From positions 9,954 to 73,953 of the forward strand of contig JBLWWK010000014.1 of the NCBI GenBank assembly GCA_048267965.1: a stretch of 64,000 nt of DNA. Reading direction: 5' to 3'. How positions within the stretch are numbered: the first letter of the stretch is position 1; each line of letters begins with the position of its first letter. The notes under the pieces are model-generated. The model had not been told where the DNA came from, did not search any database, and saw nothing but the letters and a program-made list of their open reading frames with translations. The translations under genes were made by a program, and so were the position numbers. Below are positions 8,023 through 17,509 of the stretch, in pieces. This stretch comes from GCA-2705995 sp048267965 (GTDB lineage Bacteria > Bacteroidota > Bacteroidia > Flavobacteriales_G > Salibacteraceae).

Positions 8023-9873
8023 ATGAAAAATCTTTACTTAACGCTAGCTGCTGCTATGGGTATCTCAACTCTAGCTACAGCGCAAGAGTTTCCAGCTCAG
8101 ATCAACACTGAGAACTGGAGTGCAACAGATTGGGCTCCTACAGAAGTAGTAGTTCCTTCTTCGCCATTAAAAACACAAATTCTTTTTATCGGTAACGTAG
8201 ACGAGGTGCAAACCTTAGATGCTAACGGTAACCCAAATGGTTCTACGCCTGCTAAGCAATGGCACGATTTCATCGGTTTTACTCCAGATTCTACTGGCTC
8301 TGACCTTGGTTGGATTTCTGTAAACCACGAAATGGTTCTTGCAGACGATAAGATTGGTGACGGTGGTGGAATGACTGTTTTCAAGATTAAGCGTGATCCT
8401 TCAACAGATACCTTAATGATTGTTGAGCAAACATTAGAAGATGGTCGTTCTGGTAAATTCTTTAACGTAGATTTTGTGAATACCGTTGGTGAAACAGGTA
8501 TGAACTGCGGTGGTATCAATTCACAAGTAGATGGTAGAATCTGGACAGCAGAAGAGTGGTTTCGCTCTAGCACCGCTTCTATCTACAACGGTGGCGCTGG
8601 TGTAAGAGATACAGCAGATTGGACAATCAGCACAGATATTCAAGGAAATTTCGATGGTCAAACGATCCGTAAGTACGAGAACTTTAACTGGATGGTTGAG
8701 ATCGATCCTACTCAAGCTAAAGCGATTCGCAAGCAGTACAACTGGGGCCGTATGGGTTTCGAAGGGGGTACCGTAATGCCAGATAACAGAACGGTTTTCT
8801 TAGGTGTTGATGCTACGCCAGCTGCTTGGTTCAAGTTTGTTGCTGATCAAGAAGGCGATTTCACTTCTGGTGATCTTTACGCTTACACAGAAGAAGGTGC
8901 TAATCACTGGATTCAGATCGATAACTCTGACTTAAGCAACATGCTTAATGTTCAAACATTAGCTTTCCAAAACGGAGCTACTATGTATAACCGCGTTGAG
9001 TGGGTAGCGCTTTCTAAAAACGGAAAAGTTTACTTTACAGAAACGGGTAGAGATAACCCAGGTAGCCGTTGGAGAGCTGGTTTCCAATTAGGTGGAGATT
9101 ACGCAGATCATCACTTAGCTAGAGCTTTACAACAAGGTACGCACCCAGATTCTTCTGACTATGTAGATTACTACGGTCGTGTAATGCAGTTCGACCCAGC
9201 TACAGACGAAATGGAAGTATTTGTTGCTGGTGGCCCTGAGTATTTAGGTACTTCAGATGTGCCTTTAGCTCAATACCCAGCTAAGCACCTTTCTAACCCA
9301 GATGGTTTAAGCTTTATTACTATCGAAGGTCGTGAGTTTATGATTATTAACGAAGATTTGAACGGTTCTTCTTACGGTCGTATGCCTGCTGGTGTAGGTA
9401 ACAGAACGTGTGAAATGTTCTTAGTAGACATGGCAATTAACAACCCAACAATAGACGATTTAATTCGTGTTGGTGTGGTACCAATGGGTGCTGAAATTAC
9501 GGGTGCTTGTGGAACTCCAGACGGAAAAACTATTCTTTTCAACTCTCAACACCCAGACCAAAACAACCCTTACCCATACAACAACTCAATTACGATTGCT
9601 GTAACTGGTTGGGACGAAGCTTTATTAGCTGGTCAGTTAGATCCGTTATCTACCGAAGAAGTAGCTGGTGAAAATGCCTTTACCATGTATCCTAACCCTG
9701 CCACCCGCGAGGTGCGTTTCAACAAAAATGTTGATGTAGCGCTTTACGATGTTACAGGTAAGCGTTTACGTGTAATCCGCAACAGTAACTTCATGGAAAT
9801 CTCTGATCTTGAAGCAGGTACTTACTTTGTAAGAACTGAAGATGGAGATGTTCAAACATTGGTTATTCAGTAA
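8023..9873 (+). CDS. Secreted PhoX-like (DUF839) phosphatase with T9SS sorting domain
   Basis: 616 residues. Signal peptide MKNLYLTLAAAMGISTLATAQ at the N-terminus. The body shows PhoX/DUF839 landmarks: WISVNHEMV, ETGMNCGGINSQVDGRIWTAEEWF, YNWGRMGFEGGTVMPDNRTVFLGVDATPAAWFKFV, LARALQQ and HLSNPDGLSFI. The last about 75 residues (MYPNPATREVRF ... LEAGTYFVRTEDGDVQTLVIQ) are a type A T9SS sorting domain, so the protein is exported and probably attached to the cell surface. PhoX enzymes are calcium/iron phosphomonoesterases that release phosphate from organic esters. The gene lacks the GGTAGGAACC motif and uses codons like a well-expressed gene. A terminator follows at 9906. Confidence 0.85.
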   Translation: MKNLYLTLAAAMGISTLATAQEFPAQINTENWSATDWAPTEVVVPSSPLKTQILFIGNVDEVQTLDANGNPNGSTPAKQWHDFIGFTPDSTGSDLGWISVNHEMVLADDKIGDGGGMTVFKIKRDPSTDTLMIVEQTLEDGRSGKFFNVDFVNTVGETGMNCGGINSQVDGRIWTAEEWFRSSTASIYNGGAGVRDTADWTISTDIQGNFDGQTIRKYENFNWMVEIDPTQAKAIRKQYNWGRMGFEGGTVMPDNRTVFLGVDATPAAWFKFVADQEGDFTSGDLYAYTEEGANHWIQIDNSDLSNMLNVQTLAFQNGATMYNRVEWVALSKNGKVYFTETGRDNPGSRWRAGFQLGGDYADHHLARALQQGTHPDSSDYVDYYGRVMQFDPATDEMEVFVAGGPEYLGTSDVPLAQYPAKHLSNPDGLSFITIEGREFMIINEDLNGSSYGRMPAGVGNRTCEMFLVDMAINNPTIDDLIRVGVVPMGAEITGACGTPDGKTILFNSQHPDQNNPYPYNNSITIAVTGWDEALLAGQLDPLSTEEVAGENAFTMYPNPATREVRFNKNVDVALYDVTGKRLRVIRNSNFMEISDLEAGTYFVRTEDGDVQTLVIQ

Positions 9874-9905
9874 GCTAAAGCTATCTGATAAATTCTTTTA
9901 CAAAG

Positions 9906-9940
9906 CCGCTCCCTCTTTTTTTTGAGGGAGTGGTTTTTCC
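9906..9940 (+). terminator. Rho-independent terminator after the PhoX-like gene
   Basis: Left arm CCGCTCCCTC 9906-9915, eight-T loop, right arm GAGGGAGTGG 9924-9933 (one G-T pair), then TTTTTCC. Strong stem with T tract 30 bp after the stop codon. Confidence 0.85.
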
Positions 9941-9966
9941 TTTTTATAATCGTCAATTCGTTTTCT

Positions 9967-11925
9967 ATGAAGTCTATCTTCAAAATTATCGGTGTAATAG
10001 CCATTTTTTATGGTGCCTTTTTAACCATCGGATTCACTGAAAAAGATGGAAATCCGGCTCCTTCAGTTACCCTACAAAAAAGATTTAAAAGCCAAGTAGA
10101 ATCTACTTCTCTTGTGTTTCAAGAATTAGAAAAAGCGGCTCACCAAACCGTTTCTCATCAAGATATTGCGGCTTTAAGAACGGCCTTGGTAAATGCGCGA
10201 AATGCTTACAAATCGGTAGAGTTGTTTATTGCTTATTTCGATCCAGAAGGAACCAAAGATCGCTTGAATGGAGCTCCTCTTTTAACCGTTGAGCGCAAAG
10301 TGGCCGATTTAAACGTGCTCGAACCTGAAGGATTGCAAATTCTCGATGAGCTTATCTTCTCTGAAAGCGAGCAAGTTATAGCCGAAATCGAGAACATACA
10401 GCAACTCACCAAAAACCTCAACAAAGAATTTAACAGTATTTCTACCGCTGTTTTAATGGTGCCTTTTGAAAGTCATCATGTTTTCGAAGCCATTCGTCAA
10501 GATTTAATTCGTGTATTTACGTTAAGCGTTACAGGTTTCGATACGCCACTTTCTGGAAACGCCCTGCCAGAAACGGTTCAGTCGCTAAAAAGTATGCAAG
10601 CAGCCTACAATTTATACAGCGATTTGGTGAAAGAAAAAGACCCAAAGATGGCAAAATCAATTTCTGATCGTTGGCAAAACTCTATTCGCTATGTAGAGAA
10701 AAACAACGATTTCGATTCGTTTGATCGGTTACATTTTCTTACCGAATACATCAACCCGCTTTTTGCTCAATTGCTCGATGCACATTTATTGCTAGAAATA
10801 GAAACACCAGACGAGATTTATCAACTGGTTCGCTCTACCAATTACAGCGCTACCAATCTATTTTCTACCGAACTTTTTAACCCGTATTACTACCTAAAAC
10901 TAGAACCCCGGTTCGATTCTGAGAAAGCAGTAGAATTAGGTAAATTGTTGTTTTTCGATCCTATTTTATCGGCCAACAACAAACGTTCTTGTGCTTCTTG
11001 CCATCATCCAGATAAAGCCTTTACAGACGGTGTAGCCAAAAGCATAGCTATGGATTTTGAAGGAACCGTAGACCGCAACGCACCCACGCTGATCAATGCC
11101 ATTTATGCCGATCGTTTTTTCCACGATTTACGCGCTCACCAGCTCGAAGCACAAACCGAACACGTAATTAGAAACCCCAAAGAGTTTGCTACCGATTATA
11201 CCGAGATTTTAGAAAAACTGAGAAAAAGCGAAGAATACCAACAGCTTTTTAAAGATGCTTTTCCGGCCTTTAGCAATCAACCTGTGGCTAAGCCCACCCT
11301 TTCTTTGGCCATGGCAGCTTACATAAAATCACTAACCGGGTTTAACTCACCTTTCGATCAATACGTTAGAGGCGAATCGGCTAATTTATCAGAAGCAGCC
11401 AAGCGCGGTTTTAACCTTTTTATGGGTAAAGCCGCTTGCGGAACATGCCATTTTGCTCCCACTTTTAACGGAACGGTTCCGCCTCTGTACCAAGAGTCTG
11501 AATCTGAAGTGTTGGGGGTTCCTGCAACTAAAGATACGTTAAACCCTACCATCGATGCGGATAGAGGTAGAATTGCCAACGGAATTATTCGTGAAGAAGC
11601 TTATTTCTATGCCTTTTCGTTTAAAACACCCACCGTTCGCAACATCGAGTTAACAGCTCCTTACATGCACAACGGTGTTTACGATTCGCTAGAAGAAGTA
11701 ATGGATTTTTACAACAAAGGTGGTGGCGTTGGTCTTGGTTTAGCGGTAGAGCACCAAACGTTACCCTTCGACTCGTTAAACCTTAATCAGCAAGAAATCA
11801 ACGATATAATTGTGTTTATGGAAACCCTAACCGATACTACTGGTTTAACCAGTGTTCCGAAGCGGTTACCATCTTTTGAGCAAAATTCAGCTTGGAATAA
11901 TCGAAAAATTGGAGGCGAATATTAA
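9967..11925 (+). CDS. Di-haem cytochrome c peroxidase/MauG family protein with helical N-terminal domain
   Basis: 652 residues from the ATG at 9967; the upstream ATG at 9922 lies inside the terminator hairpin and is rejected. An N-terminal hydrophobic export segment is followed by about 280 residues of helical sequence reminiscent of imelysin-like regions. The peroxidase module has two haem sites: CASCHH (about residue 342) and CGTCHF (about 491), plus PTVRNIELTAPYMHNG near the C-terminus. Such periplasmic enzymes reduce hydrogen peroxide or, like MauG, oxidise a protein partner. First gene of an operon with a redoxin (1-bp gap) and a haem-copper monooxygenase, so it may serve that enzyme. 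Confidence 0.85.
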   Translation: MKSIFKIIGVIAIFYGAFLTIGFTEKDGNPAPSVTLQKRFKSQVESTSLVFQELEKAAHQTVSHQDIAALRTALVNARNAYKSVELFIAYFDPEGTKDRLNGAPLLTVERKVADLNVLEPEGLQILDELIFSESEQVIAEIENIQQLTKNLNKEFNSISTAVLMVPFESHHVFEAIRQDLIRVFTLSVTGFDTPLSGNALPETVQSLKSMQAAYNLYSDLVKEKDPKMAKSISDRWQNSIRYVEKNNDFDSFDRLHFLTEYINPLFAQLLDAHLLLEIETPDEIYQLVRSTNYSATNLFSTELFNPYYYLKLEPRFDSEKAVELGKLLFFDPILSANNKRSCASCHHPDKAFTDGVAKSIAMDFEGTVDRNAPTLINAIYADRFFHDLRAHQLEAQTEHVIRNPKEFATDYTEILEKLRKSEEYQQLFKDAFPAFSNQPVAKPTLSLAMAAYIKSLTGFNSPFDQYVRGESANLSEAAKRGFNLFMGKAACGTCHFAPTFNGTVPPLYQESESEVLGVPATKDTLNPTIDADRGRIANGIIREEAYFYAFSFKTPTVRNIELTAPYMHNGVYDSLEEVMDFYNKGGGVGLGLAVEHQTLPFDSLNLNQQEINDIIVFMETLTDTTGLTSVPKRLPSFEQNSAWNNRKIGGEY

Positions 11926-11926
11926 C

Positions 11927-12505
11927 ATGAAAAAGGCGGTTTTTATAGCATTCTTTGCGTTGTTATGTTGCTCAGTTTTTGCACAAGGCTGGCCTTCCCT
12001 GTCGTTAAAAACGGTTGAGAAAAACACCGTAAATATTACCCAATTAGAGCAGCAGAAAGCAATCATTCTTGTTTGGCTCTCGCCTGAATGTCCGCTGTGT
12101 AGAAACTATTCTCTACCCTTAAGAAAACTGCAAAAAACGCTCAATTCAGATTCTATAAAATTAGTGGGTGTTGTAGCAGGAACCGATTTTAAGCGAAAAG
12201 AAATTCTTGCTTTTAAGAAGAAATACAAAATTGATTTTGAGATTCTGCTCGATGAAGAATATGCGCTCACACAATATTTTAATGCCACAGTAACGCCAGA
12301 AGCTCTATTGGTTAACCAAACAGGAGAGGTATTGTACCAAGGTGCCATCGATAATTGGGCGGTTGCTCTGGGTAAACAGCGCAGAAAAGCAACCGAACAT
12401 TATTTGTTAGAGGCGCTTGCTCAATTTAAGAGCAACACTGTTATTTCACAACCTAAAACCGAGCCCATAGGGTGTTTTATTTATGCTTTCGAAGAGAATA
12501 AATAG
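11927..12505 (+). CDS. Exported redoxin/thioredoxin-fold protein
   Basis: 192 residues from the ATG at 11927, one base after the peroxidase stop; the longer frame starting at 11852 is inside the peroxidase gene. Signal peptide MKKAVFIAFFALLCCSVFAQ. Thioredoxin-fold active site SPECPLCRNY (CxxC type CPLC), followed by a peroxiredoxin/AhpC-TSA-like continuation VGVVAGTDFKRKEILAFKKKYKIDFEILLDEEYALTQYFNATVTPEALLVNQTGEVLYQGAIDN, with the cis-Pro in VTPEALL. It probably handles disulfides or peroxides in the periplasm for the haem/copper proteins on either side. Its last 23 bp overlap the next gene. Confidence 0.85.
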   Translation: MKKAVFIAFFALLCCSVFAQGWPSLSLKTVEKNTVNITQLEQQKAIILVWLSPECPLCRNYSLPLRKLQKTLNSDSIKLVGVVAGTDFKRKEILAFKKKYKIDFEILLDEEYALTQYFNATVTPEALLVNQTGEVLYQGAIDNWAVALGKQRRKATEHYLLEALAQFKSNTVISQPKTEPIGCFIYAFEENK

Positions 12506-13859
12506 GACGCTTTTAATCGCGGTATTATCGCTGTGTTGGTTTTACGGAAAAAGCCAACAATCGGTTCCTACCTTTTACCAAGACATTGCCCCAATTGTTT
12601 GGAAAAACTGCACCCCTTGCCACCACACCGGAGGTTCTGCCCCTTTTGTGCTCGAAACGTATAAAGACGTAGCCAAAAGAGCCTCTTTTGTTCAGTTTGT
12701 AACCGAGCAAAATATTATGCCGCCCTGGAAAGCCAATCCGCATTATCGGTCGTTTGCAGGCGAAAAATCACTTTCTTCTCAAGAAAAAGAAGCCATTAGA
12801 AAATGGGTAACAGCGGGTGCTCCCAAAGGGAAAAAGAAAAAGGGCACCAAACAGCCGAATTTCACTGAAGGAACCGCTTCTCTTCCAGCTCCAGACTTAG
12901 TGTTGAGCATGAAAGAACCCATGCAAATTGAAGGTGTTAACGAACACAAGTTTATTAGTTATGCCATCCCATACGAGTTGCCCAACGATACGTTTGTAAA
13001 AGCGATTGAATACCTACCCGGAAATCGAGAATTGCTGCACCATTGCAGTTATCAGGTATTGGCGGTTCACGAAAGTGTAGACTTTAGCCAAACGCCCTCA
13101 TTTTATGTGTTTTCTGAAGATTCGATCAATGGAATTAGTGACGATTTTGACTTTGAATTTTACGGTTTAATTGGAAATAACGGTGAACGACCTGTTGAGG
13201 TTTTTCATAATGGTTGGCTGCCGGGTGCATCGCCTTTAACCTATCCGGAGGGTATGGGTTTCTACTTACCAAAAAAAGGGGTGTTGCTTATTCGCAATTT
13301 GCACTATTCGCCTACGCCTGTAGACGCCACTGATTTAAGTAAGTTTCATTTGTATTTTGCTGCTGAACCGGTAAAAAGGGTGGTTCAGTTTGCTGCTTTT
13401 AGTCCTACCGGAATCGACTTAAGCCAAGAGCATATTATTAAAGCCCATACGCTCGATACGTTTGAGATGAACATCAAAATACGTGGTGATGTCTCTGTGC
13501 TCAACATTAACCCGCACATGCACGAGTTGGGCAAGTATTTTTTAGCGTACGCTATTACTCCCAACAACGATACGTTGCCGTTGGTAGAAATTCCAGAATG
13601 GGATTTTAATTGGCAAGAGTTTTATCGGTTTAAAAAACCATTGTACATCCCCAGTGGGAGTACTATTCATGCAGAAGCTATTTACGACAATACAGTGAAC
13701 AATTTGAGCAATCCGTTTGACCCGCCCAGGGATGTGTTTTTTGAGCGAGGAAGCATGACGGAAACTGAAGAAATGATGCGTCTCACGTTTCTTTATATAC
13801 CGTACCAAAAAGGAGACGAAACCATCGATTTAACCCAAGTCTGGAACTCAAAAAAGTAA
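12483..13859 (+). CDS. Haem c-copper monooxygenase of the peptidylglycine hydroxylase/DBH fold
   Basis: 458 residues. Signal peptide at residues 1-25, then a small cytochrome domain with CTPCHH at 43-48. The rest matches type II ascorbate-dependent copper monooxygenases. All copper ligands expected from PHM can be found: the His-His pair in ELLHHCSYQ (about 186-187), a His in NLHYSPT (about 274), the His-x-His of NPHMHELGK (about 345-347) and the Met of ERGSMTETEE (about 424). The fused cytochrome suggests that electrons arrive from a c-type chain instead of ascorbate. Substrate unknown; PHM relatives hydroxylate C-H bonds of peptides or amines. Overlaps the redoxin gene by 23 bp. Confidence 0.85.
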   Translation: MLSKRINRTLLIAVLSLCWFYGKSQQSVPTFYQDIAPIVWKNCTPCHHTGGSAPFVLETYKDVAKRASFVQFVTEQNIMPPWKANPHYRSFAGEKSLSSQEKEAIRKWVTAGAPKGKKKKGTKQPNFTEGTASLPAPDLVLSMKEPMQIEGVNEHKFISYAIPYELPNDTFVKAIEYLPGNRELLHHCSYQVLAVHESVDFSQTPSFYVFSEDSINGISDDFDFEFYGLIGNNGERPVEVFHNGWLPGASPLTYPEGMGFYLPKKGVLLIRNLHYSPTPVDATDLSKFHLYFAAEPVKRVVQFAAFSPTGIDLSQEHIIKAHTLDTFEMNIKIRGDVSVLNINPHMHELGKYFLAYAITPNNDTLPLVEIPEWDFNWQEFYRFKKPLYIPSGSTIHAEAIYDNTVNNLSNPFDPPRDVFFERGSMTETEEMMRLTFLYIPYQKGDETIDLTQVWNSKK

Positions 13860-13863
13860 TGTT

Positions 13864-14778
13864 ATGGAAGCTGCAGGAACCGTTACCTTAACCTCTGAAA
13901 AATCGGTTCGTACCGATAAAAAGGTGCGTTTAAAGCCTACTACCGCCATGCTAATTTGCATTGTAATTACGGTAGTAACTATGCTTATTGAATTTATTGC
14001 CTCTGCAATTACAGGCAGTTTAATGTTGTGGAGCGATGGTATTCACATGCTTTCGCATGCGGCCTCTCTGTGTGTTTCTTTTATTGCGGCTACTATTGCT
14101 GCCAAACCAACGAGTAAGCGGTTTCCTTTTGGTTTTCATCGAGTAGAAATTATTGCTGCACACATCAATGGTGTGGGACTGGCCGGTTTTACCATTTACA
14201 TTGTTTATGAAAGTATTCACCGGTTAATTAATCCAGTAGAGATTTTAAGTGGCGATATGCTGATGGTCGCTTTTATTGGGTTGGCTGTTAATTTGTTAAC
14301 GGCATTTATTTTGAGCAAAGCGGGCTTAGAAGATTTAAACACGAAAAGTGCTTTTCTTCACATGTTGGCAGATACATTTTCTTCGGTGGCCATTATCGTG
14401 GGTGGTGTGGTAATTATGTATACCGATTGGGTTTGGATAGATGCTCTTTTAAGTATTGTAATTGCTTTAGTAATTGGTAAATGGTCGTGGGGATTACTGA
14501 AAGAATCTTTTTTAATCTTAATAGACCGAACACCCCATCACATTGAATACGATGAACTACAAGAAGAATTGCTTAACGAGTTCGCAGCTATTCAAAAAGT
14601 GGAAAGTTTAAAAGTGTGGGAGATTAAAACGGGAAAGTACTGTGGAACACTTCAAGTAGAAGTTGAAAACTTAGGTTCTTCAGCGTATTTCGGACTGCAA
14701 CAAAAAATCGGTTCCTACCTAGAGAGAAATTATCGAATAGAAGAGGTTACCGTACAAATGAATATGAAAAGAAGCTAA
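13864..14778 (+). CDS. Cation diffusion facilitator (CDF) metal exporter, DmeF-like
   Basis: 304 residues with six membrane helices and a C-terminal cytoplasmic metal-sensing domain. The helix II metal site reads DGIHMLSHAAS (His61-x3-His65) instead of the usual HxxxD, while helix V keeps HMLAD. An HMxxH helix II is familiar from DmeF-type cobalt/nickel exporters, so the substrate may be cobalt or nickel instead of zinc; this is inference. It starts 4 bp after the copper monooxygenase stop and may share its transcript. Contains GGTTCCTACC at 14710-14719, here in a different reading frame (Gly-Ser-Tyr) from most copies. Confidence 0.85.
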   Translation: MEAAGTVTLTSEKSVRTDKKVRLKPTTAMLICIVITVVTMLIEFIASAITGSLMLWSDGIHMLSHAASLCVSFIAATIAAKPTSKRFPFGFHRVEIIAAHINGVGLAGFTIYIVYESIHRLINPVEILSGDMLMVAFIGLAVNLLTAFILSKAGLEDLNTKSAFLHMLADTFSSVAIIVGGVVIMYTDWVWIDALLSIVIALVIGKWSWGLLKESFLILIDRTPHHIEYDELQEELLNEFAAIQKVESLKVWEIKTGKYCGTLQVEVENLGSSAYFGLQQKIGSYLERNYRIEEVTVQMNMKRS

Positions 14779-14786
14779 TTAAGGTA

Positions 14787-15209
14787 TTAGCTTCTTAGTT
14801 CTCGTTGTACATCTGCAAGGCCTTTAGTAATAATTTCTCGCAGAGTATCTAAACTGATGGGCTTTACAACAAAATCTGAAAGTTCATTGTAAGAAGCTGC
14901 TTTTTCTTTGTCTTCTGGGTCGATAGAACTGGTAACGATGTAAATAATTACCTTTTTTGAAATGGGCAACTTGGTAAATTCATCCAGAAAATCCCAACCA
15001 TCCCAAACGGGCATGTTTATGTCTAGCAAAATTAATTCTGGAAGTTCTTTTCCTTCGTCCCAAATGGCTTTTAGACCTTCGTAAGCTTCTTTACCGTTGG
15101 TGTAGTATATGGTTTTACCCGATAAGTTAGATGATTCTAGTAAGTGCTTTACCCCAAAAACATGAATGGGATCATCATCGATTACACACGCTATATTTAT
15201 ATTGCTCAT
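14787..15209 (-). CDS. Single-domain response regulator (CheY/Rcp1-like)
   Basis: 140 residues, receiver domain only. Acidic pocket IDDDP near residues 10-14, phospho-acceptor in LLDINMPVWDGW near 61, conserved Thr/Ser in IVTSS near 92 and Lys in FVVKPI near 116. No output domain, so it signals by protein-protein contact. Start ATG overlaps the stop of the upstream kinase by 4 bp, which makes that kinase its obvious partner. Confidence 0.9.
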   Translation of the reverse strand: MSNINIACVIDDDPIHVFGVKHLLESSNLSGKTIYYTNGKEAYEGLKAIWDEGKELPELILLDINMPVWDGWDFLDEFTKLPISKKVIIYIVTSSIDPEDKEKAASYNELSDFVVKPISLDTLREIITKGLADVQRELRS

Positions 15210-17509
15210 AATTGATATGGTAGTTTTATTTGAAAGGTGGATCCTACGTCTTCTTTACTCTCTACACTAATGCTTCCGCCCAAGGTTTCTACTTGGTTCT
15301 TGGTTAAAAACAAACCAATTCCTCTTGAATCGTAACCACTATGAAAAGTAGCATACATTTTAAACAGACGTCTGCTGTGGCGTGCCAAATTTATCCCAAT
15401 TCCATTGTCTTCGAAAGAAATTACCACCCTTTTTTCTACCTTATCGATTAACGCTTTCACTTTTACATAACTATCTCGTTGTGGCGAGCTGTATTTTATC
15501 CCGTTTGTAAGCAGGTTTAACAAAATACTCTCGATGTAGGCAGGAATCACAGAAATAACAATGTCTTCGGTGATATGGTTTTCTAAAGTTACGTTTTTAT
15601 CTTCAGCTATTGCACGAACCGATTCTATGGTTGTGTTCACCGTTGCCCGCAAATTCATGTTGGTTCGTTCTATTTCATTAGAAGTATTGTGAACCACAAT
15701 CTCGTTAAGATGGCTAATGGTTTGCTTTAAATTGGTAGACGCTTTTTTAATATTGGTAAAAACATCGCTTTTTGAGGCGGCCGGCTCTTCTTCTCTAAAA
15801 ATATCGATCATAAAATCGATGTTACTACTGTGAGATCGCAGGTTATGAGAAACAATTTGGGCAAAGCCTTTTAAGCGATCGTTTTGCTCTTGTGTTACGT
15901 GCAATAAAGTTTGCAGTTCTGTTTTCGCTTTTCTTGATTCTGTAATATCGGTAGCAATACCCATATACCCTGTGATTTCACCATTAAGATAAAGAGGAGT
16001 AATGGTCAATAAAACAGGAAAACGATAACCCGATTTAGCAATGTAGGTCCACTCATGGGCATTACCTATGCCGGCATGGTTTTGGGCTATTTCTTTAAAA
16101 ACGCCAAATCCCTTTACTTTTTTGCCAATTTTATTCTGAATGCGCTGAGCAAAAACCTTTATCTCGTCTTTATCGTGAAAAAACGCAGGACTCCCTTGGT
16201 CTACGAACTCTTCGGCATAATAGCCTAGCCTTTTTTCTGCTCCTCGGTTAAAGCTTTTAATAATTCCATTTACATCGGTGGTAATTATCGAAACCGAAGT
16301 GCTAGAATCGAGAATAGCTTGGTTATATTTAGAGCTGGCTTCCAGTTCTATTTGTGTCTGTTTTTGTTTAGAAATATCTACAATTTGCGATATAAAATGG
16401 CGAATTACTCCGTTTTCATGGCGCAGACAAGAAACGGCTAAAATGGCGTAAACTACATATCCATCTTTGTGGATGTAGCGCTTCTCCATTTGATAACTTT
16501 CAGCACTACCAGCAATAAGCTTTTCAATGTTGGCTAAATCTTTATGTAAATCTTCGGGGTGCGTTAAATCTTGAAAAGTGATAATATTTAACTCTTCTCG
16601 CGTATAGCCAAGTATTTTAGGAACCTCTTTGTTTACTTTTAGCCATTTTCCTTCTCGAGAAATAATGGCCATACCAATAGCCGAGTTTTCGAAACTGGTT
16701 CTAAACGATTCTTCGCTTTGGCGAACGCGCTCTTCGGCCACTTTTCTTTCGTGAATATCTTGAAAGGTTCCGTATACCGCAATGCACTTACCGTTAAAAA
16801 CTTTTGGAATCAAAATAGATTTAATCCATCGATCTTCTCCCGAAGCAGATACAATTATCAACTCAACCGTTTGTGTTTCTTGACTTTCTATTACTTCGTT
16901 AAACACACGTGTAATGGTATCACGGCTTTTACCTTCTTTATAAAAATTTATACCGCTTTCTACATCAGGCACATAATCTTGAGAAACACCATGAATGCGC
17001 TTGGTAGTATCACTCCAATGAACTGTGTTTTCTATTAAGTCTACTTCCCAAAACCCAATAGAAGCTTCATCGTTGCAACGATCTAAAATCTCTTCTTTTT
17101 CTTTTTGGGCGGTAATGTCAATATGCGCACCTAACATGCGAACACACTTGCCATTTTCGTCTCTAATGGCAATTCCTTTACAACGAATCCAAACGGTGCG
17201 ACCGGTTTTATGGCGGTACCTAACTACCTGATCGTAAGGATGGTCTTTATCATAAAAATGCTTTTCAGCATTTTTTGAGGCAATAGCTAAATCTTCTTTA
17301 AAAATAATTTCTTGCCATGCACTGGCCTTGTGCGGCATTTCTTCCGGATTATACCCGAGTGTAGTCCAGAATTTTGGGTTCATCCACTCATGTTCTGGGT
17401 CTTCTAAATCCCAGTACCACAACCCATCAAGAGCCACTTCTTGAATAAAATCAAAAAGCTCAGGATTAGAAGCTACGCGTTCGTATAACTCCTTTTTTAA
17501 ATAGTGCAT
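15206..17509 (-). CDS. Cytoplasmic multi-PAS sensor histidine kinase
   Basis: 767 residues with no membrane segment. Four PAS/PAC units can be followed at about 20-140, 145-270, 275-395 and 397-535 (ends marked by GAHIDITAQKEKEE, GTFQDIHERKVAEE, SQIVDISKQKQTQ and GIATDITESRKAK), then a HisKA-like segment with phospho-acceptor His in AQIVSHNLRSHSSNID (about 553) and a HATPase_c domain (NLLTNGIKYSS, FEDNGIGINL, DSRGIGLFLTKNQVETLGG). PAS stacks usually sense redox, light or small ligands; no Cys of a LOV domain was recognised. Paired with the receiver protein downstream. Confidence 0.92.
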   Translation of the reverse strand: MHYLKKELYERVASNPELFDFIQEVALDGLWYWDLEDPEHEWMNPKFWTTLGYNPEEMPHKASAWQEIIFKEDLAIASKNAEKHFYDKDHPYDQVVRYRHKTGRTVWIRCKGIAIRDENGKCVRMLGAHIDITAQKEKEEILDRCNDEASIGFWEVDLIENTVHWSDTTKRIHGVSQDYVPDVESGINFYKEGKSRDTITRVFNEVIESQETQTVELIIVSASGEDRWIKSILIPKVFNGKCIAVYGTFQDIHERKVAEERVRQSEESFRTSFENSAIGMAIISREGKWLKVNKEVPKILGYTREELNIITFQDLTHPEDLHKDLANIEKLIAGSAESYQMEKRYIHKDGYVVYAILAVSCLRHENGVIRHFISQIVDISKQKQTQIELEASSKYNQAILDSSTSVSIITTDVNGIIKSFNRGAEKRLGYYAEEFVDQGSPAFFHDKDEIKVFAQRIQNKIGKKVKGFGVFKEIAQNHAGIGNAHEWTYIAKSGYRFPVLLTITPLYLNGEITGYMGIATDITESRKAKTELQTLLHVTQEQNDRLKGFAQIVSHNLRSHSSNIDFMIDIFREEEPAASKSDVFTNIKKASTNLKQTISHLNEIVVHNTSNEIERTNMNLRATVNTTIESVRAIAEDKNVTLENHITEDIVISVIPAYIESILLNLLTNGIKYSSPQRDSYVKVKALIDKVEKRVVISFEDNGIGINLARHSRRLFKMYATFHSGYDSRGIGLFLTKNQVETLGGSISVESKEDVGSTFQIKLPYQL

